Shown: positions 11,691 through 23,111 of the stretch, in pieces
How the letters are laid out: each line of letters starts with the position of its first letter
Position numbering within the stretch: position 1 is the first letter of the stretch
DNA from: Branchiostoma floridae
Taxonomy: Eukaryota; Chordata; Leptocardii; Amphioxiformes; Branchiostomatidae
DNA: 64,000 bases
Assembly (NCBI RefSeq): GCF_000003815.2
Contig: NC_049979.1
Coordinates: 30,637,245-30,701,244, forward strand
Reading direction: 5' to 3'
Notes under the pieces: generated by a model
What the model saw: the letters and a program-made list of their open reading frames with translations, nothing else
What the model was told of the DNA's origin: nothing
Databases searched by the model: none
Translations under genes and position numbers: made by a program

Positions 11691-12489
11691 AACCCTTATT
11701 TTCATATGTAACCAATCCTCTTGGCATTGTGTGTGGTCGTATGGTGAATGACGAAGGGGGAATGTAAACATTTATATATAGCTTTTGATAATCAATTTGT
11801 AAAACAAGACTATAGACACTTAGCTTGTAATGATGTGTACTCAATGTCAAGGATGTTGTATACTGTTTTCATATATATTGTTTTAATTAACATATGCGGG
11901 CCGAGTAGGTTATGTGTCTGTTCTAAATTCCATCACCATCCAGGCTACCATTATGTGTATATCTGTCGAATCAACGAAGGAAATGAAATAAAATGAATGC
12001 ATATACTTCTGTGTGACAATGACAAATTCAGTTCAGGTCAGGCATCGTATCACAAAGCTGACGAATAGATGTTATGGTCCAACGGATCGGACCTGGTCAC
12101 CAGGTACACCTGGCATGTTATCGTACGGTTGTCAGTTATTACCGACGACCTTATGTGACAGATTTAAAGATATATGGCCGTCTAGCTTCAGGCGTGATGT
12201 GTGTTTTTAATTGGGACTTTGTGGTGTAGAACCCTCAGTTTTGCAGCTGGCGTGTTGTGCAAACTGTGTTCTTCTTATAACTGGTAACGCTTTGCCGACA
12301 AACTTTTCATTACTTTAGAGACACAAGGACTCTACCCGTACTTCGCGTATTTTATTTGGATTCCAAAAGTAGCCGACCAGACTCACCAGGTCACCAATCA
12401 CCTGACAGAAGGTCAGCATTGTTTTGGTTCCTAAACATGGGCGTTCTATAGTTTATGTGTTTCTATTTACCTACCAGAATGCGAGCATG
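11691..12489. other. No gene seen; left flank of the retrotransposon
   Basis: Short open frames (82 and 65 codons) show no motif. Part of 12000-12220 (ctggcatgt..., cgtctagct-caggcgtg) weakly resembles 27190-27290, extending the pattern of old local duplications. Confidence 0.4.
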
Positions 12490-12671
12490 TGTTACCCTCG
12501 TTCTGTCCACTTTAGATGATGTTTAGGGAGCCCAGAGGTGACACAAGAGCGACTAGGAGACTGGAGTTGAGACGACGTGAACTGATCTTTATTTCTTTTC
12601 CCCGGCTACTCTCCGACGCATGCGTGTCGGCTCGGACTATCCCATTATCCATAAAGGGGGTTATTTCTACA
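12490..12671 (-). repeat. 3' LTR of the gypsy element (182 bp)
   Basis: On the minus strand it runs TGTAGAAATAACC...GGTAACA, with canonical TG/CA ends, and is identical to 18121-18302. It contains a polyadenylation-type AATAAA (complement of 12588-12593) and a perfect ACGCATGCGT palindrome. The pol reading frame enters it and stops inside, at 12512-12514. Confidence 0.95.
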
Positions 12672-15600
12672 TGGTTATTTCGTCTTGGTCTGTTCTCTTC
12701 TACTTCTGCTGGTTCTGGAACCTCCTCAGCACCCTGAGACACACAGGGCTGGTCCTCAGACTCAACTTCACCATCAGTTTCTTCATCCCTTTCACTACCT
12801 GTACTTCCTCTCTGGTCTTCTTGTTCAGCTCCAATTTCGACTCTGTTGTCTGCAAGTTCTTCTTCCTCATTATCACTCCTCTTGTCCTCTCTTTGAGGTG
12901 TTTTCCCTTTGCTCCGGTTGTCCACTGGAACCTCTAGAGGCAGTCCGTCACACGGTAGTAGCATATTTCTATGCAACACTCTTGACCTTCCTTCTCTGCA
13001 TTCTGGGCGTACTTCATACACTGGAATATCTTTCCCCTTCTGCTTCACAATGATGTGGACTTTGTCCTCCCAGTGGGAACGCAACTTGCCCGGTCCTCCT
13101 CTGTCCGTCATATTTCGAACAAGGACCCGGTCACCACTGGACAAACTGAGACCGTGCACCTTTCTGTCGTACTGCTTCTTCCCTTTTGCACCTGTTTTCC
13201 TGGCATGCTGACTCGCAATCCTGTAGGCCTCCTGCATGCCACGTTTCCATTTCTTGGCATACTCAGGATATGATTGAACCTCATTCTCCTTGTCTTCAAT
13301 CCCGAACATAAGGTCCACTGGCAGGCGGGGGTGATGTCCATACAACAGAAAGTGAGGCGAATACCCAGTGCTCTCATGTCGGGTGCAGTTGTACGCATGA
13401 ACCACTTTGTTAAGAGACGCCTTCCAATCTGTTTTCTGGGATTCTGGGAGAGCACGTAACATCGCTAGCAAAGTCCGATTAAACCTCTCCACCTGACCAT
13501 TTCCCTGGGGGTGATACGGGGTTGTTCTCGAGGGCGACACTCCACTCAGCTGATGTAGGCGTTGAAACAACCTATTTTCAAACTCTGCTCCCTGGTCATG
13601 GTGAATCTTGAGAGGGTACCCAAATCTAGGAATGAAGTCATTAAAGAGTTTCTCTGCCGCTGTTCTCCCTGACTTGTTCCTGGTTGCATATGCTTGAGCG
13701 AACCGTGTGAAATGGTCCACAACCACCAAAATGTACTCGTAGCCACCTTTGCTCCTTTCAAGGTGGACATAGTCAATGGACACCAGTTGTAGCGGCTCAG
13801 TGGTGATGATGTTAGTAAGTGGGGCTTTGTCTGGAATGTTTGGCTTCCGGCGCTTAATGCACTGACACTTGGAGGTACAGTATTCAATTATGTCTCTCTG
13901 CATCTTTGGCCAGTAGAACCGTTGTCTTGCCAGGCTGACAACCCTGTCTGCTCCCAGATGGCCCATTTTGTCATGTAGTTCTTGGTACACAATGTTTCTA
14001 TATTCCTTCGGGAGCACTACTTGCAGTACTGGACCAGCTCTCCGGCGGAGAATGCCCTCATCATCGATCTGCAGCTTTTTCCACTCCCGCATGTATTCTC
14101 TTGTACCAATTGAGTTGTCTTGCCTCTCTCGGGTAGTGGGATTCCTCCCCCCTTCTTTCAGCTCTATCACCTTTCTAATGGCCGAGTCCCGACGTTGCGC
14201 TTCACCGATCTCCTTCTTGCTCAATGGTCCTATACTTGCACTCTTGTCTTCAGGTGGTAGACTGTCAATGTTCGTAGTGATAGCACTTATCCATGTGGCA
14301 TCTCCTTGATCCACTGCCTGCATGGCTTGGATGGTGGCACTCAGTACATCACCACTCACTTCTTCTGTGCAGGTAGCCATAAACTGCTCAGCATCTCCTG
14401 GACCTGGTACTCTTGACAGCACATCTGCATCTGCATTAGCTTTCCCAGGTCGGTACTTGATGCTGAAGTTATAGTCCACCAACTCTGCCACCCATCGGTG
14501 ACCTGTCGCATTCAACTTGGCCGTGCTCAGAACGTAGGTGAGTGGATTATTGTCGGTATATACTTCAAAAGATGGGGCGTAGTACAGGTAGTCTCGGAAC
14601 TTCTCAGTAATGGACCACTTGAGAGCCAACAACTCCAACTTCCCCGAGTGCATGTGGTAATTCTTCTCTGCCGGTGACAGTGTCCGTGAACCATATGCAA
14701 TCACCCGGAGCTTGCCCTCTTGCTGTTGATATAATACTGCGCCCAAACCAGTGGCTGATGCATCTGTGTGCAGGATAAATGGTTTCTCAAAGTCAGGGTA
14801 GGCCATCACAGGTGGGCTGGTCAGTTGTTCTGTCAGTTGATTAAGGATATCTTGGTGTTCCTCAGTCCACTGGACTGGTTGCTTCGCAGCACTGTCCGAC
14901 AGCAGGTCGTACAGTGGTTTAGCAATTCTACTGAAGTCCTTGATGTACGTCCTGTAGTACCCGAGGAACCCAAGCACCCGTCGTACATCTCCTACAGTAG
15001 TGGGCTTCTTGTCTCTGATTGCCTTGACTGCTGCTGTATCTTCTGGATCCATCGTGTACCCATCTGCAGTGACTAGCTTCCCGACATACCTCACCTGTCG
15101 TCGGAACATCACACATTTCTTTGGCTTCAACTTACAGCCATGTTCCTGGAACCTGCGCAACACTCTCCTGATGCGCTCGACATGTGACTCAAAGCCTTCG
15201 CTGTAGACCATGGTGTCATCCATATACGGTTCGCATATTTCATGGCTCAAGCCCTCGAGTACTTCTTCCATATGCCGTTGGAATGCTGGAGGCGCGTTCT
15301 TTAATCCCATGGGGACGCGAACCCACTCATAGAGTCCGTATGGCGTTACAAATGCTGTGTATTTCCTACTTTCTTCCTCCATGTACCCCTGATGGTACGC
15401 CTTTCCTAGATCCAGTACAGAGAACCATGTGTTTCCCTTCAACCTGTTGAGCACATCTTGAATCCTCGGGAGGGGCTGGCGATCTGGCACTGTTTTCTCG
15501 TTCAGTGCCCGGTAATCAATACATAGTCTCATTCCTCCATCCTTCTTCCGTACGCACACCATTGGTGATGAATATGGTGATTTGGATTTCTGGATCCATT

Positions 15601-16972
15601 CTTGGTTAATCAAATCTTCGATATATTCCTTAACCTCCTTGTACAGTGGGGTGGGAATTGACACGTAATTCTTCTGAACTGGTTCTTTATCAGTCAGGTT
15701 GATGTTTAACTTGAGCCCCTCCATGCTGCCAATGTCCTGGTCATCCCTCGAAAAGGCCTGACACTCTTCCCTCAGCATCTGTCTAACGATCTCTTCTTGA
15801 TCCTCTTCTAAGTGGGAGAGGTCTACCGGTGGATCCCACAATTCCCCCAGCTCATTACTCGCCTTCCTCACTGTGTTCACTTGAACTGGCTCTGACTGCG
15901 GAGGTTTTTCAGACTCGGAATCTTCAGACACTCTCTGCAGCTCAATGGGAACTGCTGACCTAATCGTCTCAACTCGACCCAGAACCGTTTTCGCTGGGAG
16001 GTGAATGTCGTACCTGCTAGTGTTGGTCACCGGTACTTTGACCATTCCAGATGGGCTGACTGATGTAAGGACAGGTCCCACCTCTAAACCTGTGGGCCAA
16101 TGTCCCGCTTCGTCTGGTTCGAACAGGACTAGCTGCTTCTCTTCCACGGAACCCTTGGGGATTTTGCACCTCACCTGGACTGTAGCCCCCTGAGATAGTC
16201 TCACTCTCTTACGACCCACTCGTATGCTTACTGGAGTCACGTTACTGAAATCTTCAATCATGTTCACGAGGGCAGCTGCCTTCTGTGGTGGGACGGGCAT
16301 CACTTTGGTAAGCAATGTTGGACAGTCATCCTTACAGCACTTCTGAATCTCTTCAATCACATTGTACCCTATAATCGGTTGTACTTGGTTATTGTCGGAC
16401 GTCGTCAGAAATGGTACAATCAGTTCAGGTGACTGGTCTTCACTTAATCTGAACCTCACTTCAACCCAGCCACTGTAGGGAATCGGAGTGCCATTGGCCG
16501 CTTGTAAACTAAAACTTGTCGAGTCCTCCAGGATCTCTATCACTTGTCGAACCTCAACTCCAGGTAAGTGTTCCTCCCTCCACCTGTCTGACATGATGCT
16601 TACCTGGGCTCCCGTATCCCACAGAGCCATAACTGGTTTATTGTCCATGAGGCATGCTACTTGACACTTATTTCCAATCAGTTTGGTGATCTTCGTTCGT
16701 TGAGTTGGAGTTAGATGTGAAGCCGACATGGCGTTGATGTGAACTTGCTGATTATTTCTAGTTGGTGTTCCTGTTGGCTGTTGATTATTGTCACTGTCGG
16801 TGTTGGTTGTTGTTTCTTCCTTTCGTTGTTGACGGGGCTGTTTGTGGGACTGTCTTGAGCTGTTTAGGACGACCCCTCGTCCCTTGGGGGTGTCCTCGCG
16901 GCGTTTCCCTGTTTCCAGCACCGTCTGGCAATATGGTTGCTTCCGCCGCAGCGGAAGCAGTGCCCACACCAC
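12512..16972 (-). CDS. pol: Pol polyprotein (protease, RT, RNase H, integrase)
   Basis: Open frame of 1486 codons in the -1 frame relative to gag. It is probably made only as a Gag-Pol fusion, entering pol at residue 24, so the listed ATG is formal. Visible domains: aspartic protease with DTGA at 119-122; reverse transcriptase ~435-625 with PYMDD at 582-586 and the usual [17 protein letters not shown] and FSVLDL blocks; RNase H with D737, E780 and D807; integrase with HX4H (1000, 1005) and a Cys cluster (1032, 1036, 1038), then D1067, D1126 and E1162, a D35E spacing; and a GPG-type C-terminal integrase module at ~1293-1340. The order is that of Ty3/gypsy, not of copia or Gmr1-type elements. 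After ~1350 an acidic low-complexity tail follows. The last ~52 codons are read from the 3' LTR. No stop or frameshift interrupts it. Confidence 0.95.
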   Translation of the reverse strand: MVWALLPLRRKQPYCQTVLETGKRREDTPKGRGVVLNSSRQSHKQPRQQRKEETTTNTDSDNNQQPTGTPTRNNQQVHINAMSASHLTPTQRTKITKLIGNKCQVACLMDNKPVMALWDTGAQVSIMSDRWREEHLPGVEVRQVIEILEDSTSFSLQAANGTPIPYSGWVEVRFRLSEDQSPELIVPFLTTSDNNQVQPIIGYNVIEEIQKCCKDDCPTLLTKVMPVPPQKAAALVNMIEDFSNVTPVSIRVGRKRVRLSQGATVQVRCKIPKGSVEEKQLVLFEPDEAGHWPTGLEVGPVLTSVSPSGMVKVPVTNTSRYDIHLPAKTVLGRVETIRSAVPIELQRVSEDSESEKPPQSEPVQVNTVRKASNELGELWDPPVDLSHLEEDQEEIVRQMLREECQAFSRDDQDIGSMEGLKLNINLTDKEPVQKNYVSIPTPLYKEVKEYIEDLINQEWIQKSKSPYSSPMVCVRKKDGGMRLCIDYRALNEKTVPDRQPLPRIQDVLNRLKGNTWFSVLDLGKAYHQGYMEEESRKYTAFVTPYGLYEWVRVPMGLKNAPPAFQRHMEEVLEGLSHEICEPYMDDTMVYSEGFESHVERIRRVLRRFQEHGCKLKPKKCVMFRRQVRYVGKLVTADGYTMDPEDTAAVKAIRDKKPTTVGDVRRVLGFLGYYRTYIKDFSRIAKPLYDLLSDSAAKQPVQWTEEHQDILNQLTEQLTSPPVMAYPDFEKPFILHTDASATGLGAVLYQQQEGKLRVIAYGSRTLSPAEKNYHMHSGKLELLALKWSITEKFRDYLYYAPSFEVYTDNNPLTYVLSTAKLNATGHRWVAELVDYNFSIKYRPGKANADADVLSRVPGPGDAEQFMATCTEEVSGDVLSATIQAMQAVDQGDATWISAITTNIDSLPPEDKSASIGPLSKKEIGEAQRRDSAIRKVIELKEGGRNPTTRERQDNSIGTREYMREWKKLQIDDEGILRRRAGPVLQVVLPKEYRNIVYQELHDKMGHLGADRVVSLARQRFYWPKMQRDIIEYCTSKCQCIKRRKPNIPDKAPLTNIITTEPLQLVSIDYVHLERSKGGYEYILVVVDHFTRFAQAYATRNKSGRTAAEKLFNDFIPRFGYPLKIHHDQGAEFENRLFQRLHQLSGVSPSRTTPYHPQGNGQVERFNRTLLAMLRALPESQKTDWKASLNKVVHAYNCTRHESTGYSPHFLLYGHHPRLPVDLMFGIEDKENEVQSYPEYAKKWKRGMQEAYRIASQHARKTGAKGKKQYDRKVHGLSLSSGDRVLVRNMTDRGGPGKLRSHWEDKVHIIVKQKGKDIPVYEVRPECREGRSRVLHRNMLLPCDGLPLEVPVDNRSKGKTPQREDKRSDNEEEELADNRVEIGAEQEDQRGSTGSERDEETDGEVESEDQPCVSQGAEEVPEPAEVEENRPRRNNHVEITPFMDNGIVRADTHASESSRGKEIKISSRRLNSSLLVALVSPLGSLNII

Positions 16973-17823
16973 TCTGCCTCATTCTGGATACACCTGTCAC
17001 ACCGCCGCCTGGAGGTTGCTGATGTTGTGACAACCCGCACATTGGCTGTACCAGACAACACCTGGTCTGTTCGGGGTGGGTTGCGCGGGCGTGCCCCTTC
17101 AAACAGACCACGGCCATGTGCAATCAGGTACTGCCCGCTCATCTTCCCTAACTCCTCCAGAGACTTCGGTTTCCTCTCCCGCAGGTGGACTGACAAATCC
17201 ACAGGGCACAGATCCAGGAATTGTTCCTGGATGATCAAGTCACAAATTCCTTCATATGTCTTGGGGGTATCAGACAGCTCGATCCACCTGTTCAGGTAAC
17301 CCCTAAGACGTACAATGTACTGGTCCGGCCCTTCCCCCTCCTGAGGAACTTCAGACCTGAACTTCTTCTTGAACCCGTCTTCCGTAAGTTCATATCTCTT
17401 AAGAATGGCATCCTTCACTTTCTTGTAATCTTTTGCATCATCATCCGATAGCCTGCTATAAACTTCCAGTGCCCTCCCTGTGAGTAGGGCGCTCAGTAGG
17501 GACGCCCACGTGTTTTCCGCCCAGTGGTTAGCACGTGCAAATCTCTCAAACCTCAAGAGGTACTCGTCTATTCCTTCGCCTTCTGTGAAGCTTGGTAATC
17601 TTGGCGTCTTCGCCTTGACCTCCTCCGCATTTTGCTTTTGTACCGCTTTAATTTCAGCTTGTTTCAGCTTTAGGGCCTCTAGCTCCAACTCATGCTTCCT
17701 CTGAGCATCTCTTTCCCTTGCCCTCTCGTCCCTCTCAATGGCCTGTTGTTTTTCGACATACTCGAGGATACTCGGCCCTTCTAGGCCCATTTTCGTGGCC
17801 TGCTCTATGAGCGTGTCCGTCAT
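16864..17823 (-). CDS. gag: Gag polyprotein of the Ty3/gypsy element
   Basis: 319 residues, structural protein that packages element RNA. Residues ~20-70 are highly charged ([25 protein letters not shown]) and likely form a coiled coil. Residues ~75-235 form a capsid-like helical region, with [17 protein letters not shown] and a segment around FKKKFR...LNRWIEL...LIIQEQFL that resembles the retroviral capsid/SCAN fold. A CCHC zinc knuckle is present at C289-x2-C292-x4-H297-x4-C302, and three more cysteines (C275, C278, C286) just before it may bind a second metal. The ATG at 17823 follows a leader of about 280 nt from the PBS. The stop at 16864-16866 lies inside the frameshift stem-loop. The gene is uninterrupted. 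The knuckle and the capsid-like region support the gag assignment strongly; the SCAN resemblance is only an impression. Confidence 0.92.
   Translation of the reverse strand: MTDTLIEQATKMGLEGPSILEYVEKQQAIERDERARERDAQRKHELELEALKLKQAEIKAVQKQNAEEVKAKTPRLPSFTEGEGIDEYLLRFERFARANHWAENTWASLLSALLTGRALEVYSRLSDDDAKDYKKVKDAILKRYELTEDGFKKKFRSEVPQEGEGPDQYIVRLRGYLNRWIELSDTPKTYEGICDLIIQEQFLDLCPVDLSVHLRERKPKSLEELGKMSGQYLIAHGRGLFEGARPRNPPRTDQVLSGTANVRVVTTSATSRRRCDRCIQNEAEWCGHCFRCGGSNHIARRCWKQGNAARTPPRDEGSS
16866..16909 (-). promoter_or_regulatory. -1 ribosomal frameshift signal between gag and pol
   Basis: On the minus strand 16909-16903 reads G GGA AAC in the gag frame (codons 306 GGA and 307 AAC), a classic X XXY YYZ slippery heptamer. 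After a 6-nt spacer (gccgcg), 16896-16866 can fold into a stem: AGGACACCCC pairs with GGGGT-C-GTCCT (ten pairs, one bulged C) around a 10-nt loop CAAGGGACGA. The loop GGGAC (16883-16879) is complementary to GTCCC at 16850-16846, which would make an H-type pseudoknot. Slipping here joins Gag residue 307 to Pol residue 24, a fusion of about 1770 residues. The heptamer and frame relation are read directly; the fold is by eye. Confidence 0.8.
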
Positions 17824-18099
17824 GGTTGGTTCACGTCAAGAATCTACCCGCTACACAAAAAGTACAACACTCCTGAACTTAGTTCCTCCGATAAAGAACT
17901 GCCGCCCTCCCCCTCTACAACCGCAGCGCCATCTTGTTGACCTCTGAACTATTTGTTTACAACAAATTGACCTCTCTGACCTGTGGTCACGTGTCTTCTT
18001 TGGCGCGAATCCTTTTCTGTCACAACGTCGGGTTCCAGTGGCGGTCAAACTTCTCCTGTCGTGATCATCCGATCGGCTCCCTTTCCTCTAAGTTTTACG
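17824..18099 (-). other. gypsy leader between PBS and gag
   Basis: About 276 nt of untranslated leader. No upstream open frame of note. It would hold packaging signals, none of which I can recognise by eye. Confidence 0.6.
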
Positions 18100-18117
18100 A
18101 TCTCGGTAGAACCTCCA
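18100..18117 (-). promoter_or_regulatory. Primer binding site, probably tRNA-Gln
   Basis: Three bases (AAA) inside the 5' LTR, the minus strand reads TGGAGGTTCTACCGAGAT. Its complement ATCTCGGTAGAACCTCCA looks like the 3' end of an animal tRNA-Gln, which as I recall ends in CTCGGTGGAACCT plus CCA, giving one difference. The start TGG and the position next to the LTR are standard for a reverse-transcription primer site. The tRNA identity rests on memory. Confidence 0.6.
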
Positions 18118-18120
18118 TTT

Positions 18121-18302
18121 TGTTACCCTCGTTCTGTCCACTTTAGATGATGTTTAGGGAGCCCAGAGGTGACACAAGAGCGACTAGGAGACTGGAGTTG
18201 AGACGACGTGAACTGATCTTTATTTCTTTTCCCCGGCTACTCTCCGACGCATGCGTGTCGGCTCGGACTATCCCATTATCCATAAAGGGGGTTATTTCTA
18301 CA
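18121..18302 (-). repeat. 5' LTR of the gypsy element (182 bp)
   Basis: Identical copy of 12490-12671. Reading on the minus strand, this LTR should carry the promoter. A TTTATGG-type AT box follows the 5' end within about 25 bases, and AATAAA lies at the complement of 18219-18224. The matching extends three bases (tgg) beyond the TG end on both copies. Confidence 0.95.
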
Positions 18303-19629
18303 TGGCAACACATGAAGTAAGTGTGACCAGCAAAATCAACCATTTTCGTGTACGGGACGCTAATTCAACTCTTAAATCATACAATCAAATGCCTTTTTTT
18401 TATATATTTCATTACCTTTTGAGATTAATGATAAGGTATTATTAAAAAGAATTTTAAGCTTTAATAAATGTTGTAACCTTTGGTAGACAGATCATGTCGT
18501 ATAAACTTGAATGACAAATAAAAACAATTGTAGACCCAATATTGAAGGTAAATGACAGAAAATGGAAAATAAGCCTTCTTCATTTATCTGTTTATTCTTC
18601 TGAAATGACCTGTACATCATTTAACTGACATGTTCAGATAAAACTATAGCCATATCTTTAACAAAAAGTCAGGCCCAGTACTGTAGAGAAAAATGTTCCG
18701 TTTAGAAGGCAAAAAGAATTATGATCACAGTATGCTTGTCGTCAGATAGGTCATGTTTTCTATGGCGGGGTCGTCAACTTGCTCGCGAACGAAACGTTAC
18801 AGTCGAATAGGTATTTTTACGTTTTGTGTACATCTTTATCCAAAGGTTAAGAACCAAGAACTTGAAGAAATGATATTTAGTTAGAAGTCAGGATGTAGAC
18901 AAATCAAGGATAGGATTTGTTCACTTTTGTTTGGATTACGTTAAACTCTGTGTTATGATTGGCTGAACTGAGGTGTCTTTTCCTACTTTTGTTTTTCAAA
19001 TAGAACCATATACCAATCGCTAGAACTTTAAGACGGTTATCGAATCCCATATCTGGTCCAGTTTTGTAGTTTCTCTGTCATGTGATATTATATTGGTGTA
19101 AATCAACCCTAAAAATTCCACCTGGTGCTATTAAAACTCCAAATAAAACATTGTTATAAGGGCCTTCTTAACATTGTACTGAACAGCGAATTATCTAAAC
19201 TGTATACACATTATAATTACTGATGCAGCATTTGTACATTTATCAAAAGCGCGTGTTTTTTTCTTGTGTGACGGCATTATGGTATCAAATGGAATCTTGA
19301 GAGTTTATGTTACTTCTAGTATTTTTACAATCCTGTTAGCTACCCTCCCTGTGGCTAATTGTGGATCCAAATAAAGTCAATGTTGATAAATCTGTTTCTA
19401 GATCTATTAAAAAGTTTGCAATCTCTTATAACATCAGCCATTATGTTCTGGACTTTCAGATAATAATAGGTAAATAGACAATAAATAGTGACAAAACACG
19501 TCATAAGTCGGTGCAGGAAACGTCAGCTCTACTTTTCTATTGTGATTTTTTTTCCTTCTTTTCTTTCTGTATTTGCTAAAACTATGTAATTGGAGATCAG
19601 AAACAAAATATACCGTAGGAGTTTAGTCC
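18303..19629. other. No feature seen; right flank of the gypsy element
   Basis: AT-rich DNA; only short open frames without motif. Confidence 0.4.
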
Positions 19630-20745
19630 TTAGTAGAAAATCTCAAGGAAAATGTCCTTAAGTCGTTGCCTCAACACCGCTGAAGCAAAGACTAAACTGA
19701 ACTGATTAAGTATTAGGACCGTGGTTAACAATATGCATGTATAGCCTGACTCTGCCAAAATCTTACTTACATTAGACAGCCAGCAAGGTATATTACGTTC
19801 GTTTAGGTCATGTTGTACAAGAAACGCATCATACTGTAGGTTATTTGTCGTTGCTTCTCTATTTAATTTACAATAAGAAAGTAGTCTGCTGTTAGCCTCG
19901 ATCCATAGAGGGAGTCTCCTCAGTAACGAGGTTACTGGCATTTCATATTACCCCTTAACTTTAACTTAACAACACTTCAGATGCGTTTCCTCCAGCTGTT
20001 GGGAATTATCATTTAAACTAGCATTGCCCGACACTTCTGTACCATGCAATCATATTGGTACAATGCATGTGTCAAATATCTTACTCCGCAGTCATACTGA
20101 ATAATTGTTTCCTCCAAAAGTTGTCCCAATGCTGCATAGTGCTCTTAGGGCCTTCTTCTTTTGCAGGGTCTTAATGACTGTGTTAAACTTACACCACGCT
20201 GTCAGTACCACGCCTAAATACAAGGATACCACTCCTATGACTTTGTCAAGTAAACAAAACTTACAGTTTATAACGATAGTCCCTTTCCATTTAAAAACAA
20301 TAATTTTTTTTTTTAATTTTTTTTTTTACTTTTTAAGTTTACTGTTAGTTTTCACTTGTTGCAGTTAATACCGATAATATTAATTGCGTTGACTGGTTGA
20401 CAAGATGAAAATGTCACTAACATAAATAAGATAAAGTTGATACGTTGGATGAAGGAATAGTGGTATTCAGCTTTCCTGTATTGAGGTTGTTTACAAAATC
20501 ACCAATGTACACATTGAATAACAAGGGGATTTGAACACAGCCCTGTCTCACACCAATCTCTATGTGGATTTTTCTTACTGAAACCTATGTTACTTTTAAT
20601 ATTTCTAAGGGAGTCTATAAACTTTTGATGATATGGAAGCATTTATGTTTGTCATTTAAAGAAAAAGTTTAAACAGAAGACCCTGGTGCCAAACGGAATC
20701 GAACGCCTTTGAAAGATTAAGAAAACAAGCAAAAAGGCCATTTTA
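19630..20745 (-). pseudogene. Decayed non-LTR retrotransposon reverse transcriptase
   Basis: Reading the minus strand and allowing frame changes, the order of LINE RT blocks is clear. Near 20745-20690 SKAFDSVWHQGLLFKL matches the (D)LSKAFDxVxHxxLLxKL block. At about 20580-20480 IGVRQGCVQ, PLLFNVYIGDF matches VxQGCxLSPxLFNxYIxDL. At about 20225-20130 YLGVV..., TLQKKKALRAL matches the region after the palm. At about 20085-20040 IFDTCIVPI (stop) LHGTEVSG matches LFDTxVxPIxxYGxExWG. Then 19941-19630 is an open 103-codon frame with LPLWIEANSRLLSY and IPCWLSNVSKIL, as in the C-terminal part of such proteins. The catalytic FADD block is not seen. Stops and shifts make it a relic. Clade not assigned. 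Confidence 0.75.
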
Positions 20746-21199
20746 CTGTCTGTGTGTATATAAAGATATAATCTGCTTTCCTGCATTTTTCTGAACCCTG
20801 TAACACATCGTTGATCAGTAAAAACTTAGGTCAAAACTCGTATATAATAGCCTGTATATTCTAGCCATTTACGGCAAACGTTAAAGGCCTCATGTGGCCT
20901 CAGATGTTAACTTCTTGCTCGCATCCCTTGAATGTTTCAGTCAGCTTTGTGCACTGTATACGCGCGTTAACTTCCCTCGGCGAACCCGCTCGTGTTTACC
21001 GATAACTGGTCCTGCCGCAGGGTGAGTGACGACCCCTTTATAGTGCTTGGTTTGTGTCTAACAAATGTTACTCATAAACTATTATACTAAAACCTGACAA
21101 AGGAACTTAGTCGAACAGTCCAGCGTATGCGAGGGTATATAGTTATATTTCAATTAGAGACTTCTTGATTGTAGCGCAACTGTCCCAGAATGTAAACAT
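20746..21199. other. No feature seen
   Basis: Short stretch between the LINE relic and the first Y segment; no motif recognised. Confidence 0.4.
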
Positions 21200-22450
21200 G
21201 GAAAATGAACGCAGTTTGTAAAATGAAGAGAAACGTTTACAAAACCCCTGTCTGGTACCCCATTAAATTGCATAGAGAAAAATGACCTCGATTGTCAGGG
21301 CTGCTTCGGAGGTGATTAACTACTCGACTTAATGACGTTGCCGGACAGGTTACGGGTCCTTTGTAGTGTGGCATGGAACAATGGCGACAGTGTGCCTCAT
21401 TCTTCTAATGTTTTCTATCTTGGCATGACATGTCAACCACCCGGCGTGTAAGACAAGGACGTAAAACCATTGTATCCAGTTAGTTTTTGCAGTGAAATGT
21501 CCATGTGAACAGGAATTGCCCCTCGAATGGGGCCAAATATCGTCAGAACGTTTTATATTTTATATATCCTATATCCATATTTTTTTACCTTTGATTTCTC
21601 ACGAACCAGAAATTTCCGTCTGGATTTGTGTCCATAAGATCTTTATAACCTGCACGTTTCTATCTGCTGATACGAGAGAAGCTGTTAGGTCTCCATCACA
21701 AGATCAGATACCCAGACAATTTCGTTTCCCTTTTCCCAATGACGGGTTTCCATGCTCTTATCTATATTTTAGATGTACTGCCGCAAACGACTGAACTTAG
21801 AAGGAAACAATGTAGTTCACAAATAAACGCTACCTTGTAGACGTGTGAGGCGCAAATATGAAGTAGAAATATGCAATATCTAAACGTAATATCATATGCA
21901 GATAGGCAGGTGATCATTTCATTATAGATAACTTTAAAGTTAGGAGATCGTATCTTCTAAAAAGTTATGTCATAAGAGGCCTGTAAGACAGAGAAAATCT
22001 AGAAGCAGGTTTGAAGATATTTTAAGAATGAGCACTTTGTAATTTAACATTGAAAATGTACACAGATGAAAGAATGACATTTTGGACACCGTAAATTTCA
22101 ACGAAAACAGATTATTCCAGATTTACTGTAGCTATAGTGCAATGTCTGATCATGTTATCCTATGGCTATGGCTTACATGTTACCCTACCCTGTATGATTG
22201 GAAAATAACAAAACGATCGTCAACAAAAATAAGCAATAAAACAGTAGTAAAATGATATCTTGCCTATAACCTTTAATTACATTAATGTACTGACTAATTA
22301 GAAAGGTCGGGAGATTTTATCAAACCTGCATAAGAAACATAGATATATTCTGACAGAAACCCACTCACCCACCAACCAACCAACCAACCAACGAACCAAA
22401 AAAAAACACAATTGTCACTAAGTACATGCATTGTTATCCTTCGGTGTATA
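21200..22450 (+). pseudogene. Y segment, copy 1 (decayed, possible gene fragment)
   Basis: Shares an ordered series of words with 30270-31750 and 33570-34260: cctgtctggtacccca, then ctcgatt-tcaggg, ggaggtgat, cgacttaatgacgttgcc, ggacaggttac, tatggaaca/catggaaca, then tcgaatggggccaaatatcg, gatttctcac-gaa, ttccgtctgga, and a 3' part with tagacgtgtg and ttattccag. Translation gives LDCQGCFGGD, a stop, then with a shift RLNDVAGQVT, so this copy is disrupted. The 100-codon open frame 21492-21794 covers its distal half. The protein family is not recognised. Confidence 0.5.
22373..22396. repeat. (CCAA)n tract
   Basis: Six imperfect CCAA tetranucleotides followed by an A run. Confidence 0.85.
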
Positions 22451-23111
22451 TTTTGACTATTCTCTGCACCTGAAAAATTGCAACTTCTAAGCTAATCACA
22501 GAACATCATACTTTGTATCATCACAAAAGTCATTCAAATCTTGATTCGACTCTAAGGGTTACTTGGAATTTTCCTGAAGTCGTATTTGCGTGGTTGGTGT
22601 GGTGTGACTAGTAGGGTCTTTTGCTCGGCGGAACCAAGAGGTCCCTCGTTGTACACTCGCCCTGCCCCCCCATTGAAAAGGCACTCATATGACATTCTGT
22701 GACTGACGCAACAGATCGACGTCGAAATGAGTCATGACAAAGACTAAAAACAAACTGATTTTCTTAACTGATGCAGTACCTATGTACTTATAAGCGTGGA
22801 AGTTAAACATACATCCGCTGAGAACCAGTAGAGAAAAAATATTTGAAATTTTCACTAGCATTTTGACAATATTTCATGCTAACCTGTACCTTCCTTTGTT
22901 TTCAGCCTGTATACGGCCTTGGAATTCTATTAGTTTATATAATAATGAGGGATAATTCAACCTCCTAGCTGCTGGTATGGTCACATTAGGGAGTTTTTTA
23001 TCAGTGCTTTGTCCAGGACACAGCGGAAATTTTGTTCAACCTAGCTTTTAACTTTTTTTTAGTTTTATACTCTTGAATCGCCAAGTCAGACTTACATATA
23101 TGGGCATAACC
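22451..23111. other. No feature seen
   Basis: Unremarkable AT-rich DNA up to the TTAA that borders the next element. Confidence 0.4.

Larger units (their letters stand above)
12490..18302 (-). mobile_element. Full-length Ty3/gypsy LTR retrotransposon
   Basis: A 5813-bp element read right to left: 5' LTR (18121-18302), PBS, leader of about 280 nt, gag, pol by -1 frameshift, 3' LTR (12490-12671). Pol order is protease, reverse transcriptase, RNase H, integrase, which is the Ty3/gypsy order. There is no env and no chromodomain that I can see. Both LTRs are identical by eye over their whole length and both genes are uninterrupted, so the insertion is recent and the copy may be competent. I see no clear 4-6 bp target duplication: outside bases are gcatg on the left and tggca on the right; catg occurs at both edges only if the LTR end is placed two bases shorter. 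A polypurine tract next to the 3' LTR is not obvious either. Confidence 0.95.

Noticed and set aside
12512-12700. A chromodomain or env gene at the 3' side of pol
   Set aside because: After the GPG module only an acidic low-complexity tail follows; no transmembrane or chromodomain signature is visible.
12512-17823. Assignment to the Gmr1 group because the capsid looks SCAN-like
   Set aside because: That group has integrase before reverse transcriptase; here reverse transcriptase comes first.
12516-17947. Plus-strand and other minus-strand frames of 60-122 codons within the retrotransposon
   Set aside because: Shadows of gag and pol; no motif of their own.
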